Positions 32,024-40,670 of a stretch of DNA of 64,000 nucleotides are shown here, piece by piece; position 1 is the stretch's first letter, and every line of letters begins with the position of its first letter. A program made the translations under genes and the position numbers. The stretch is from positions 62,001 through 126,000 of the forward strand of contig CAVBWZ010000002.1 of the NCBI GenBank assembly GCA_963599445.1, read 5' to 3'. This DNA comes from UBA9732 sp963599445. Its GTDB lineage: Bacteria; Spirochaetota; Spirochaetia; Sphaerochaetales; Sphaerochaetaceae. Under the pieces are notes generated by a model, which did no database searches, had not been told where the DNA came from, and saw nothing but the letters and a program-made list of their open reading frames with translations.

Positions 32024-32350
32024 CGTTTCGCAGGGATTTCTACAAATATCCTAGAAGCAAAACGGGGGACAGTGCTGTGATGCACGCCCTCCGTGAAGCG
32101 ACAACGGAGATTGCAGAAAGACCAAGAAATCAGCCCACCGCAATTTGGGCCATATTCAAGGAAGCAAGCGAAGGATAGTGCTACGTTGCACAGCCTGAGC
32201 GCAGCGACGAAGAAGATGGACCAAAGAGCTAGGGCTCACATTTCGCAGGGATTTTGGCGTCAGCCTAGGAGACAGCGAAAGACAGTGCTCTTCTGCACGG
32301 CTTGAGCGCATCGACAACGGCTGACACCAAAAGGCCAAGAAATTAGCCCC
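32024..32350. repeat. Three imperfect tandem units of about 107 bp with a GTGC/GCAC stem
   Basis: Each unit contains GTGCT-N4-TGCAC, at 32072, 32178 and 32285, that is at 106 and 107 bases. Loops differ (GTGA, ACGT, CTTC) while the stem stays. Units 1 and 3 also share TTTCGCAGGGATTT, CCTAG, GACAGTGCT, CGACAACGG and CCAAGAAAT-AGCCC; the middle unit is more diverged. The cluster ends in the stop codon of the transporter gene. Confidence 0.65.
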
Positions 32351-33659
32351 AGACGAGCCAGATGAAGGCATATCCCACAACAACCGCCGCCAGCGTGAAC
32401 GGAACGCCAATCTTAAGGAAATCGGAATTCTTGACCTCGTAGCCGTTCTTGCGAAGGATTCCAATGGCGGTGATGTTGGCGGAGGCCCCTATTGGAGTCA
32501 GGTTGCCGCCAAGGGTTGCGCCTATTAGAAGTCCAAAGTAGAAGACAAGAGGCTCCTTGCCCATCATGGAGGCGAGACTTGCCACGACGGGGATCATGGT
32601 CGTGACGTATGGGATGTTGTCTATGAAGGCGGAGAGGGCGACGGATATGAACACTATCAATGTATATAGAAGGAAAGGATTGTTGCCGGCGATTCTGTAG
32701 AACAGGCCCGCAATGAGGTCTATGACACCGGCGGAGCGTATGCCTTCTATTACAACGAAAAGACCAAGCAATATGAAGATGGTGTCGAAGTCCATATTGT
32801 CGACGACATTCTTCAAGGGCGCAAAACAACTCTGCCTGTAGCACTCGTATATTATGCCAATGAGGCACATCGTGACGCAGATGAGGCCGTTTCTCAAATG
32901 CCATACAGTGAGAGCCGCACCGCCTGCAGGTTCAGGTACGAACGAAGCGGCGATGAGAAGGAGGACGGTTCCAATCATGAGATAGGATGGGATGTAGTCC
33001 TCCACGACTGTCTCCACCTTGGCGTCTATGGACTGCTTTTCATGACGGAACAGGAACAGCACGATGAAAAGGGATGCAAGGGCGCCAAGCTCAGTTGCAA
33101 AGAACATACCGGGCTTTCCCTCCATGAAGAAGAAGTCCAGGAAGTTCATGTCCGCAGCACCGCCAAGAAGGATGGACGTCGTGTCTCCCACAAGGGTTGC
33201 AGCACCCTGCAGATTGGAGGACACCGCAATGCTTATGATGACCGGAACCGGTGAGATGCCCAGTCTTTTGCATATCGCAAGGCCAATTGGGGCCACCATA
33301 AGGACGGTTGCAACGTTGTCCACGAAAGCGGATATTACGCCTGCGAACAGCGTGAGCATGGCAACGGCCCACATCGTATTTGGAACACGCCTTATTATCA
33401 TCTCAGACATGCGAAGGGGCATCTTGCTCTCTATGAACAAAGTGACGGTCCCCATGGTGCCGGCGATCATCAGAAGCACATTGAAGTCTATGGCTCCGAA
33501 CGCCGATGCAAAATCCATGTCCCACATACCCACAAGTCCAAGGACAAGATAGACGACGGCAGAACCGCACGCTATATATGGTCTACGCTTTTGGAACACC
33601 ATCATGAGAGCGTATGTGATTACGAAAAGCACCAAAGCCAACATTGTAGACGATGACAT
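32343..33659 (-). CDS. Ion-transporter-superfamily permease (ArsB/NhaD/SLC13-like)
   Basis: Inner-membrane protein of 438 residues with about 11 helices. Both halves carry the re-entrant-loop motifs of the superfamily, DNVATVLM near residue 110 and DNIPYVTTMI near residue 350, and NLQGAATLVGD and GGNLTPIGASAN follow them. Such proteins export arsenite, exchange Na+/H+ or take up di- and tricarboxylates; the substrate cannot be read here. AAGGAG with 7-base spacing marks the ATG at 33659; a longer reading starts in a Cys/His-rich low-complexity stretch that is the translated repeat upstream. Monocistronic. Confidence 0.82.
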   Translation of the reverse strand: MSSSTMLALVLFVITYALMMVFQKRRPYIACGSAVVYLVLGLVGMWDMDFASAFGAIDFNVLLMIAGTMGTVTLFIESKMPLRMSEMIIRRVPNTMWAVAMLTLFAGVISAFVDNVATVLMVAPIGLAICKRLGISPVPVIISIAVSSNLQGAATLVGDTTSILLGGAADMNFLDFFFMEGKPGMFFATELGALASLFIVLFLFRHEKQSIDAKVETVVEDYIPSYLMIGTVLLLIAASFVPEPAGGAALTVWHLRNGLICVTMCLIGIIYECYRQSCFAPLKNVVDNMDFDTIFILLGLFVVIEGIRSAGVIDLIAGLFYRIAGNNPFLLYTLIVFISVALSAFIDNIPYVTTMIPVVASLASMMGKEPLVFYFGLLIGATLGGNLTPIGASANITAIGILRKNGYEVKNSDFLKIGVPFTLAAVVVGYAFIWLVWG

Positions 33660-33667
33660 TGAAAAAC

Positions 33668-33735
33668 TCCTTGCATGGCGCGAGCAATGGCATAAGCAGT
33701 TACACAAGCAATGACAAAGCAACTGCCACAGCGCA
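33668..33735. repeat. Degenerate AGCAA/AGCAG repeats before the permease gene
   Basis: Words of the type GAGCAATGG, AAGCAGTTA, AAGCAATGA and AAGCAACTG follow at about 9-15-base spacing. The period is less strict than in the other arrays. Confidence 0.3.
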
Positions 33736-33860
33736 ACCAAAATATACCCCACCAATATATTTCAAAAGTATACGCTGTGACAAATGCAAACCGTTGCAAA
33801 ATGGAGCAACTGCGTAAAGAACCGGTAAATTTTCGAAAACAACGCAAAAAACGCAGGACC

Positions 33861-34913
33861 TCAAAGCTCAGGGAAATGGATCATGTGGTTTCCACCCGCT
33901 ATGGCCGAATAGTCCAAGATCCTAAGACCAAGGAACTCTATCATTCCCTCCGGTGTGAGGTCGTAGTCCTCGTACAAAGCCTGACCTTCCTCGAACAACG
34001 AACCGTCCGCATGATGTCCAACGGCGTTTGCGGACACAGGCAGGGTCTCCCCTATTGCATACGCGAGCTGCACGGTGCAGTCTTCAAGTCCGTGCTTCTC
34101 AACGAGGTCCACAGCTATGCGGCGGGCCATGTAGGATGCACTTCTATCCACCTTAGTGGGATCCTTTCCACTGAACGCACCGCCGCCAACGGGAGCATAG
34201 CCGCCATACTGGTCGCACACTATCTTGCGTCCCGTAAGTCCGCAGTCGGCATCAGGCCCACCCAAAGTCCATACACCGGCGGGATTTATGAGGAGCTTTC
34301 CATCCAACGCACCGGGGACGTTCTCCAAAAGGCGCTTCACATAGGCCTTCACTTCATCCAAACCCACACCTTCCTTATGGCACACGGATACAAGAACGGT
34401 GTCCACATCCTTCTTGTATCCAGGAGTGCCCAAGTCGGTCGTGACCTGCGTCTTGGCATCGCCCTTGAGGATTGAGGACGGGTTCTCAGAGACATCGGCC
34501 TCTATTGCGCCTATTATCCCAATTGCAAGTTCCTGGCCGTATGGCAGGTGGTAGCGGCCGCCCTTGCACGCATAGCCGAACATCATGCCCTGGTCGCCGG
34601 CACCAAGCGTCCTGCATGAATTGACGGCGTCCTCTATCTGCACGGACTGGGGCGTGATGAGGTCCACGAAGTCGTCGACGTGGTAGCCAAGACGGGAGGC
34701 GACATCCTCAACGATAGCCCGATGCTCCCGTTTTCCGTCCAAGGTGGAGGTTATCTCCCCTCCAAGGACTATCGTTCTGCCCTTTGCAAGACATTCGCAG
34801 GCCACGTGCGCATACGGGTCGTGCTTTAGGTAGTAGGTGAGGATTGCATCTGAAACCTGATCTGCAAACTTGTCTGGATGGTATTTGCTTACCATTTCTG
34901 TAGAAAACAGCAT
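33861..34913 (-). CDS. metK: S-adenosylmethionine synthetase
   Basis: Makes SAM from methionine and ATP. GAGDQGMMFGYA near residue 113 and GGGAFSGKDPTKVDRS near residue 250 are the diagnostic signatures. The chain of 350 residues is about 30-45 shorter than E. coli-type MetK, by shortening of loops, with catalytic motifs intact (HPDK near residue 12). AAAGGAGGG lies nine bases before the ATG and sits within a leader that resembles a SAM-II riboswitch, so translation may be shut off by its product. Confidence 0.93.
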   Translation of the reverse strand: MLFSTEMVSKYHPDKFADQVSDAILTYYLKHDPYAHVACECLAKGRTIVLGGEITSTLDGKREHRAIVEDVASRLGYHVDDFVDLITPQSVQIEDAVNSCRTLGAGDQGMMFGYACKGGRYHLPYGQELAIGIIGAIEADVSENPSSILKGDAKTQVTTDLGTPGYKKDVDTVLVSVCHKEGVGLDEVKAYVKRLLENVPGALDGKLLINPAGVWTLGGPDADCGLTGRKIVCDQYGGYAPVGGGAFSGKDPTKVDRSASYMARRIAVDLVEKHGLEDCTVQLAYAIGETLPVSANAVGHHADGSLFEEGQALYEDYDLTPEGMIEFLGLRILDYSAIAGGNHMIHFPEL

Positions 34914-34921
34914 ATCTGTCT

Positions 34922-34976
34922 TCCCTCCTTTAGCTATTTCTTAGACGGAGCAAGTAGAGCTTAAATCCCGTCAGAG
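34922..34976 (-). promoter_or_regulatory. Candidate SAM-II-like riboswitch in the metK leader
   Basis: In the transcript a P1 stem GACGG/CCGTC encloses GATTTAAGCTCTACTTGCT, and TAAGAAATAGCTAAAGGAGG follows. Order and spacing match SAM-II: GAUUUAA after P1, UUGC before the closing strand, then AAAU-AGCUAAA before the ribosome-binding site. CUCU of the loop can pair with GGAG, giving the pseudoknot that would hide the site. The match is by eye. Confidence 0.55.
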
Positions 34977-35109
34977 ATTGAGATGTTGTCGAGGCGGTGG
35001 CTTTCAGCGCCAGTACCCATCATCAGCGAAGACTCTAGATAATCCAAGGGAATGTTTCAAGTATGTTTCGTGCGCTTTTGGTGTTTTTTTGAAAAAAGAG
35101 CAAAGGGTA

Positions 35110-35138
35110 TTGCCTAACTTTTTCAAAAATGTTATAAG
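35110..35138 (+). promoter_or_regulatory. Promoter of tRNA-Gly
   Basis: TTGCCT and TATAAG are 17 bases apart; TG precedes the -10 box by one base. Confidence 0.6.
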
Positions 35139-35150
35139 AAGCACTGTCTT

Positions 35151-35222
35151 GCAGCAGTAGCGTAGTGGTTACGCACCACCTTGCCAAGGTGGCCTACGCG
35201 AGTTCGATCCTCGTCTGCTGCT
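35151..35222 (+). tRNA. tRNA-Gly (GCC)
   Basis: A 72-base cloverleaf: GCAGCAG pairs with CTGCTGC, the anticodon stem CACCT/AGGTG carries TTGCCAA with anticodon GCC, and the T-arm loop is TTCGATC. Discriminator T; CCA is not encoded. Confidence 0.97.
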
Positions 35223-35225
35223 TAA

Positions 35226-35268
35226 AAGAGCTCCTGAAGCCTAGCTTTGGGAGCTCTTCTTCTTTCAT
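35226..35268 (+). terminator. Terminator behind tRNA-Gly
   Basis: AAGAGCTCC and GGGAGCTCTT pair around a 14-base loop and are followed by a T/C-rich run. Confidence 0.8.
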
Positions 35269-35276
35269 GTCTTTCA

Positions 35277-35624
35277 CTATCTCTCCGTTGAGATCACAGC
35301 AAGGAACACAAGGTCCTCGTCGCCTTCGTTGCGAATGGCATGGGATGCGCCCCAACCGGTTATGACAACATCTCCAACGCAAGCTGTGGACTCGCCGTCC
35401 TTGTCTGAAACGATGCCCTGTCCTTTGAGGATATAGTAGTATTCCACTTCGTTGTGGTGTTCATGGACACCTATCGAGTCACCCTTGTGCAAAGTCAGAA
35501 GGTTGAACAGCCTTGCATGGGTCATTAGATCCTGCGGCACGACGATTGTGCAGTCGACCGCTCCGGATCCTCCTTGAAGATGCTCCTTTTTCACAGTGGT
35601 CATGTCCTTTGCTTTGATTATCAT
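35277..35624 (-). CDS. Small cupin-domain protein
   Basis: A 115-residue single-domain cupin beta barrel. The first cupin motif GVHEHHNEVEYYYILKG supplies the His/His/Glu metal ligands and GDVVITGWGASHAI the second motif with the last His. Small cupins of this kind act as isomerases, epimerases or dioxygenases, or bind small molecules; no substrate can be assigned. AAGGAGGT before the ATG supports the start. It stands alone. Confidence 0.85.
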   Translation of the reverse strand: MIIKAKDMTTVKKEHLQGGSGAVDCTIVVPQDLMTHARLFNLLTLHKGDSIGVHEHHNEVEYYYILKGQGIVSDKDGESTACVGDVVITGWGASHAIRNEGDEDLVFLAVISTER

Positions 35625-35670
35625 GTATACCTCCTTGATTTCACGTCTCTTCGTTCAAGTTGTTTCAAGC

Positions 35671-35720
35671 GGCACATGTTGGCGTATGTAGGCTTATGTC
35701 GGCGCATGTAGACTCATGTA
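35671..35720. repeat. Five tandem 10-bp units GGCnnATGTn
   Basis: GGCACATGTT, GGCGTATGTA, GGCTTATGTC, GGCGCATGTA and GACTCATGTA follow without gaps. The array ends at the stop codon region of the YbaK gene. Confidence 0.7.
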
Positions 35721-36193
35721 AACGATGCGAACGTTGCGTTGCAGCAGCGCCTGAGGTCCTCTGGGGACAAGTGGAGCTGCACACCTCTGAGACCTCCACT
35801 TACGTATATGCTGTCCTCTATCGTGGCGAGCTCCTCTATGAACGTAGGATAGCTGTGTATCATGCCAAGCGGAGAACAGCCTCCACGGATGTATCCGGTG
35901 TATTTCTGAAGCAGGTCGAGTTTCAGAAGGTCTATGCTCTTCGAACCGGTGAGTTCCCTTGCCTTCTTGAGGCTTATATCGAGCTGGGCCGGAAGGCAGA
36001 ACACGAAAAGCTCGTTGGACTGATTCACCATGACGATCGTCTTGAACACCTGCTCAAGGTTCAGCCCCGCAGCGCCTGCGACATGCACGGCATCAAGGTG
36101 CTCCTCGTCCACTTCGTAGGTGACGACATCGTACTTCACACCGTTCCTGTCCAGAATGCGCATTGCATTGGTCTTTGCGACTTTGTCCTTCAT
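35714..36193 (-). CDS. ybaK: YbaK-type Cys-tRNA(Pro)/Cys-tRNA(Cys) deacylase
   Basis: An editing enzyme of the YbaK/ProX superfamily that hydrolyses Cys misattached to tRNA-Pro. AAGLNLEQVFKTIV near residue 40 includes the conserved Lys, and GYIRGGCSPLG near residue 100 is the substrate loop with the GxxSPxG motif. 159 residues, as usual. The ribosome-binding site is weak (AAGG directly before the ATG). Its last codons run into the 10-bp array. Confidence 0.88.
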   Translation of the reverse strand: MKDKVAKTNAMRILDRNGVKYDVVTYEVDEEHLDAVHVAGAAGLNLEQVFKTIVMVNQSNELFVFCLPAQLDISLKKARELTGSKSIDLLKLDLLQKYTGYIRGGCSPLGMIHSYPTFIEELATIEDSIYVSGGLRGVQLHLSPEDLRRCCNATFASFT

Positions 36194-36410
36194 GCCTTCA
36201 TGATAGCACCCAGCAAGACAAGGGACAAGGACATCGGGCTATGATATGGAGAAGCATTCTTGGAAGTGCGTCTTTCGTGGGAGCCTCCAGTCCAATGCTC
36301 CGGCCAAGACCGATTTCAATGGAAAGGCTAGAATTATTTCCTGAATTTCTATATATTGGTGTGGCGACAATTTTAACAGCGAATTACTTCTATTTATTGA
36401 GAGGAATAAA

Positions 36411-37802
36411 ATGGAAATCAAGAAACTTGAGAACTCCTCAGTGGAGCTTACACTCACGCTTGAGGCTAAGAGGATTGAAGACGAGTACGGAAAGGCACTC
36501 AAGGACTATGCAAAGAAGCTTACCATGAAAGGCTTCAGACCTGGAAAGGCCCCAGTATCGCTCATTGAGAACAAGTACGGCGACGCAATCCGCGAGGAGA
36601 TAACCTTCAGGCTCATGGAGGACAATCTCAAGGATTCATACAAGGACATGGACGCGAAGGACCGCCCTCTTCCATACAGCACACCTGAGCTCCAGAACGA
36701 GGAGAACCTTCTTCCGTTCAAGCCGAATACGGACATCACATACAGCGTGATCTACGATGTGCTTCCAGAGGTCAAGCTCCCTGAGTACAAGGGGCAGGAG
36801 TTCGAGTACGAAGACGTCAAGGTCACAGACGAGCAGGTTGACGCAGAGATCGAAAGACTCCGCCAGCAGAACGCAATGGTCATAGCAAAGGACGGCAAGA
36901 TAGCTGAAGGCGACATCGTGACGATGGACTATGTAGAGCTCGATGCAGACGGCAACGAGGTTGCAAACACCAAACGCGACGACTTCACCTTCACGGTTGG
37001 AAGCTCATACAACTTCTACAAGCTCGACAACGATGTCGTTGGCCTTGCAAAGGGCGACGAGAAGGTCATTGAGAAGACATACGGCGACGACAGCGGAATG
37101 GGAACCGACTACCTTGGCAAGACCATCAAGGTCAAGGTTGCAATCAAGGAAGTCAAGGTCAGACAGCTTCCTGACGTAGACGACGAGTTCGCACAGGACG
37201 TCAAGGAAGAGTACAAGACTGTCAAGGACCTCAAGGACGCAACGAGAAAGTCACTCGAGCAGAACGCAGAGGAAGAGAACAAGGGCAGAAAGCTTGAGTC
37301 GGCACTCGAAGCACTCCTTGCAAAGACGACCATAGCAGTTCCAAAGAGCATGATCGAGGCACAGCTCGAGCAGGATTGGAGGAACCTCGTACAGAGATTC
37401 GGAATGCCTGAAGAGGAAGTCGAGAAGTTCATGAGAGCCAACGGTGGCGGAAAGCAGGAGTTCCTTGACACAAGAAGAGCGGACACAGAGCACAGCATCA
37501 AGGTTCAGCTCATACTCGAGCAGGTCAAGGAAGAGCAGAACTTCACGGTCTCCGACGAAGAGCTTGAAAACGAAATCAAGAAGTATGCTCAGGACATGAC
37601 GAAGGACAACCCTAACTACGATGCTTTCAAGATGTACGCAGAGGACGACATCAAGTTCGCCAAAGCAAGGGACTACATCCTTGAAAACAACACCTTCAAG
37701 GCAGTCGAGAAGAAGGCCGATGCCGCTGAGGCAAAGACCGAGGAAGCGTCTCCAAAGGCAAAGAAGACAACCAAGAAGAAGGCTGACAGCGCTGAAAACT
37801 GA
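36411..37802 (+). CDS. tig: Trigger factor
   Basis: Ribosome-associated chaperone and prolyl isomerase. The N-terminal domain has GFRPGKAPVSLIENKYG with the GFRxGxxP ribosome-docking signature near residue 43; a central FKBP-like PPIase domain (about 155-245) and a helical C-terminal arm domain follow. The final 40 residues are Lys/Ala/Glu-rich low complexity, an addition to the 463-residue chain. GAGAGGA precedes the ATG. It is followed by clpP-clpX, a common order. Confidence 0.95.
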   Translation: MEIKKLENSSVELTLTLEAKRIEDEYGKALKDYAKKLTMKGFRPGKAPVSLIENKYGDAIREEITFRLMEDNLKDSYKDMDAKDRPLPYSTPELQNEENLLPFKPNTDITYSVIYDVLPEVKLPEYKGQEFEYEDVKVTDEQVDAEIERLRQQNAMVIAKDGKIAEGDIVTMDYVELDADGNEVANTKRDDFTFTVGSSYNFYKLDNDVVGLAKGDEKVIEKTYGDDSGMGTDYLGKTIKVKVAIKEVKVRQLPDVDDEFAQDVKEEYKTVKDLKDATRKSLEQNAEEENKGRKLESALEALLAKTTIAVPKSMIEAQLEQDWRNLVQRFGMPEEEVEKFMRANGGGKQEFLDTRRADTEHSIKVQLILEQVKEEQNFTVSDEELENEIKKYAQDMTKDNPNYDAFKMYAEDDIKFAKARDYILENNTFKAVEKKADAAEAKTEEASPKAKKTTKKKADSAEN

Positions 37803-37841
37803 TTGGTTGCATTTGGCTGCGTGACGCTACGCAGCTTGAAG

Positions 37842-37890
37842 TTCAAGCCGGGTTATGTCTGCATTTGGTATGACGTAATTCCGGCTTGAA
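37842..37890 (+). promoter_or_regulatory. Long hairpin between tig and clpP
   Basis: TTCAAGCCGG at 37842-37851 is the exact reverse complement of 37881-37890, and TTATGTC/GACGTAA extend the stem inside with one mismatch. A smaller GCTGCGT/ACGCAGC hairpin lies just before. There is no T-run, so processing or mRNA-stability roles are as likely as termination. Confidence 0.6.
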
Positions 37891-37952
37891 GTCGAATATG
37901 GCCCAACGAAGGGTGCAACTAGGCTGCATTGGCAGCAAGAGGACTAGAATCT

Positions 37953-38558
37953 ATGAGAGATCCCGTATCGTATCTGGTTCCAACAGTGGTTGAGAGCAAC
38001 GGCCTGAACGAAAGGGCCTATGACATATATAGTAGACTCCTCAAGGAAAGGATAATATTCCTGGACGGCGAAATTGACGATGCAAAAGCCGACCTCGTTG
38101 TAGCGCAGCTGCTGTTCCTTGAATCGGAGGATCCAAAAAAGGACATAAACCTCTATATCAACTCGCCAGGCGGAAGCGTGACGGCAGGTCTTGCGATCTA
38201 CGATACCATGCAGTACCTCAGAGCCGATGTCTCCACTATATGCATGGGACAGGCAGCTTCAATGGCTGCGCTCATTCTAGCTGGTGGAGCTGCAGGAAAG
38301 AGGCTCATACTCCCCTCTTCCAGGGTAATGATCCATCAGCCTTGGGGCGGTGTGCAGGGTCAGTCGTCAGACATAGCCATCCATGCAAAGGAGATACTCA
38401 GGCTCAAGAAGCTTTCCATAGACTTCCTTGTCAAGCACACCGGCCAAAGCGAGGAAAGGGTTGCTGCCGACATCGAAAGGGACTTCTTCATGACAGCACC
38501 TGAAGCCGTCGAATACGGAATAGTCGATACCGTCCTTGGACGTGAGGAGAAAAACTGA
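37953..38558 (+). CDS. clpP: ATP-dependent Clp protease, proteolytic subunit
   Basis: Serine protease that forms the two-ring chamber fed by ClpX. The catalytic triad is Ser103 in GQAASMAA, His128 in MIHQPWGG and Asp177 in IERDFFM. 201 residues, typical. I prefer ATG 37953, with AGAGGA nine bases upstream, over an in-frame TTG at 37929; the extra eight residues are not family-like. clpX follows two bases after the stop. Confidence 0.95.
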   Translation: MRDPVSYLVPTVVESNGLNERAYDIYSRLLKERIIFLDGEIDDAKADLVVAQLLFLESEDPKKDINLYINSPGGSVTAGLAIYDTMQYLRADVSTICMGQAASMAALILAGGAAGKRLILPSSRVMIHQPWGGVQGQSSDIAIHAKEILRLKKLSIDFLVKHTGQSEERVAADIERDFFMTAPEAVEYGIVDTVLGREEKN

Positions 38559-38560
38559 AG

Positions 38561-39847
38561 ATGGCATTTGGAAAGAACACCAAGTACTGCTCGTTCTGCG
38601 GAAGCTCAAGCAACAGGATGATCCAGGGACCAAACGGCATCAATATATGCGAGAACTGCGTCGAAAGATGCAACGAAATCCTGTTTGGCGGAGGAGAGAA
38701 CGAAGAGGGACACTCCCACGACAGTGGACTTCCTGAGACGCTGCCCACCCCTCAGGAGCTCAAGGAATACCTTGACAACTATGTGATTGGACAGGACAAG
38801 GCCAAGAAAGTCCTGAGCGTTGCGGTGTACAACCACTACAAGAGGATAAAGTACGAAAAGCAGCTTGCCGATGAAAGCAACGTTGAGCTGGACAAGTCCA
38901 ACATCCTCATAATGGGACCGACGGGAACAGGAAAGACCCTTCTTGCAAGGACGCTCGCCAAGAAGCTCAGCGTTCCATTCGCCATTGCAGATGCAACGAC
39001 CATAACGGAGGCCGGATACGTTGGAGAGGACGTGGAGAACATCCTTCTCAAGCTCATCCAGGCTGCCGACGACGATGTGGCCAAGGCTGAGCACGGCATC
39101 ATATTCCTGGACGAAGTGGACAAGATCGCAAAGAAGGGAGAGAACGTCTCAATAACCCGTGATGTTTCAGGAGAAGGTGTGCAGCAGGCCCTTTTGAAGA
39201 TAATCGAAGGCACAATTGCAAGCGTACCGCCTCAGGGTGGACGAAAACACCCAAACCAGGAAATGATAAAGATAGACACCAAGAACATCCTTTTCATCTG
39301 CGGTGGCGCATTCGTTGGACTGGACAAGATCATAGAGAAGAGGATGGACTCCTCTTCCATGGGATTTGGAAAGTCCATAGTGGACACCAGAGAGAAGGAC
39401 CTTGAAGTGCTCTACGAGAACGTCCTTCCGGACGACCTCATAAAGTTTGGGCTCATCCCGGAGTTCATTGGAAGGCTTCCAATCCACGTAGCCCTCAACA
39501 ACCTTAGAGTCGAGGACCTTGAAAGGATAATCACAGAGCCAAAGAACTCGATCCTTAGACAGTACATTGCATCCATGAAGCTTGATGGCGTGGATCTGGA
39601 GTTCACCAAGGATGCAATCCATCAGATAGCCCAAACGGCATATGACCAGAAGACAGGTGCACGAGGACTCAGGAGCATTGTGGAGGACATCATGATGAAC
39701 CTCATGTACGACGTACCGTCCCACAAGGACATTGCAAGGATAGAGGTTGATGGAGCCTGCATACGAAAGGAAGGCCCTGCCCGCTTCTTCGATGCATCTG
39801 GAAACACCGTTTCAATGGCGGCTTTGGAGGACAAGTCAAACGGCTGA
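38561..39847 (+). CDS. clpX: ATP-dependent Clp protease, ATPase subunit
   Basis: AAA+ unfoldase partner of ClpP. The N-terminal zinc domain has CSFCG (Cys10, Cys13) and CENCVERC; Walker A GPTGTGKT is near residue 117, FLDEVDKIA is Walker B, and the ClpP-docking loop shows GFG (SMGFGKS). 428 residues. Translation is likely coupled to clpP through the 2-base gap. GGCTGA at its end leads into the TatD gene. Confidence 0.95.
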   Translation: MAFGKNTKYCSFCGSSSNRMIQGPNGINICENCVERCNEILFGGGENEEGHSHDSGLPETLPTPQELKEYLDNYVIGQDKAKKVLSVAVYNHYKRIKYEKQLADESNVELDKSNILIMGPTGTGKTLLARTLAKKLSVPFAIADATTITEAGYVGEDVENILLKLIQAADDDVAKAEHGIIFLDEVDKIAKKGENVSITRDVSGEGVQQALLKIIEGTIASVPPQGGRKHPNQEMIKIDTKNILFICGGAFVGLDKIIEKRMDSSSMGFGKSIVDTREKDLEVLYENVLPDDLIKFGLIPEFIGRLPIHVALNNLRVEDLERIITEPKNSILRQYIASMKLDGVDLEFTKDAIHQIAQTAYDQKTGARGLRSIVEDIMMNLMYDVPSHKDIARIEVDGACIRKEGPARFFDASGNTVSMAALEDKSNG

Positions 39848-39854
39848 AGCTCTT

Positions 39855-40670
39855 TTGAATGCAATAGATTCGCATTTCCATACTCAGGTCATGCACGACA
39901 AGGGCGTTGACACCAACGCCCTTCTTTCTACGCTTTTCTCAAAGGGATTCAAGGGTGGCATAGATGCAGGATGCACACATGACGACATAGAAGGCCGCAT
40001 TGACCTCTTGAAGGACTTCCCTTTGGTGCATGTGGCCGCTGCAATGGGGCCGTGGGAGGCTGGAACCAACGAAGAGACACCAATAGACGTTGATGAAGGA
40101 TTCAAGACCCTTGAAACAATCCAGGCACAGCTTGATGTCCTAAAAAGCAGTATAGCTACCTATAAAATAGGCATCATTGGCGAAATAGGCCTTGATTACT
40201 ACTGGAAGTATGGAACAAGGGAGAAGCAGCTTTTCCTTTTCGAAGAGCAGATGAAGCTTGCGTCCTCCATTGGAGCGCCGGTTCTCATCCATGACAGGGA
40301 TGCGGATGCGGACACCATTGAAGTGATAAGGAAATTCCGTTTGAAAAGAGGAGGGATAATCCACTGCTTCGATGGCTGCCTAGAGCTCATGGATACCGCA
40401 TTGGACAACGGATATTACATAAGCTTTGCTGGGAACCTCACATTCAAATCCAATGCAACCTTGAGGGATGCTTTGAAAAGGGTTCCTTTGGATAGGCTTC
40501 TGTTCGAGACGGACTCCCCTTACCTCACCCCTGTTCCACATAGAGGCAAGCCAAACAACCCAGGCTTTGTGCTGCATACATACGAATGTGCAGCGCAGGT
40601 GCTGAACATGCCGTTGGAAAGGCTCAAGGAACTTGTTCTGGGGAACTTCAAAAGATTCCTTTTCGTTTAG
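39855..40670 (+). CDS. TatD-family metal-dependent hydrolase
   Basis: An amidohydrolase-fold protein of 271 residues, related to TatD-type DNases. Metal ligands are visible in IDSHFH at the N-terminus, GEIGLDYYW with the bridging Glu, VLIHDRDA, IIHCFDG and ETDSPYLTP. Members act as 3-prime exonucleases or in D-aminoacyl-tRNA editing; the role here is open. TTG at 39855 is the only start that puts the first metal motif at the N-terminus; upstream in-frame sequence lies within clpX. The stop overlaps the convergent nth stop by two bases. Confidence 0.85.
   Translation: MNAIDSHFHTQVMHDKGVDTNALLSTLFSKGFKGGIDAGCTHDDIEGRIDLLKDFPLVHVAAAMGPWEAGTNEETPIDVDEGFKTLETIQAQLDVLKSSIATYKIGIIGEIGLDYYWKYGTREKQLFLFEEQMKLASSIGAPVLIHDRDADADTIEVIRKFRLKRGGIIHCFDGCLELMDTALDNGYYISFAGNLTFKSNATLRDALKRVPLDRLLFETDSPYLTPVPHRGKPNNPGFVLHTYECAAQVLNMPLERLKELVLGNFKRFLFV

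Noticed and set aside
35660..36244. Forward ORF of 194 codons opposite ybaK
   Set aside because: Antisense shadow; its first part is the translated 10-bp array.
36244..36410. Gene or promoter upstream of tig
   Set aside because: Several TATA-like words but no -35/-10 pair with good spacing; left unannotated.
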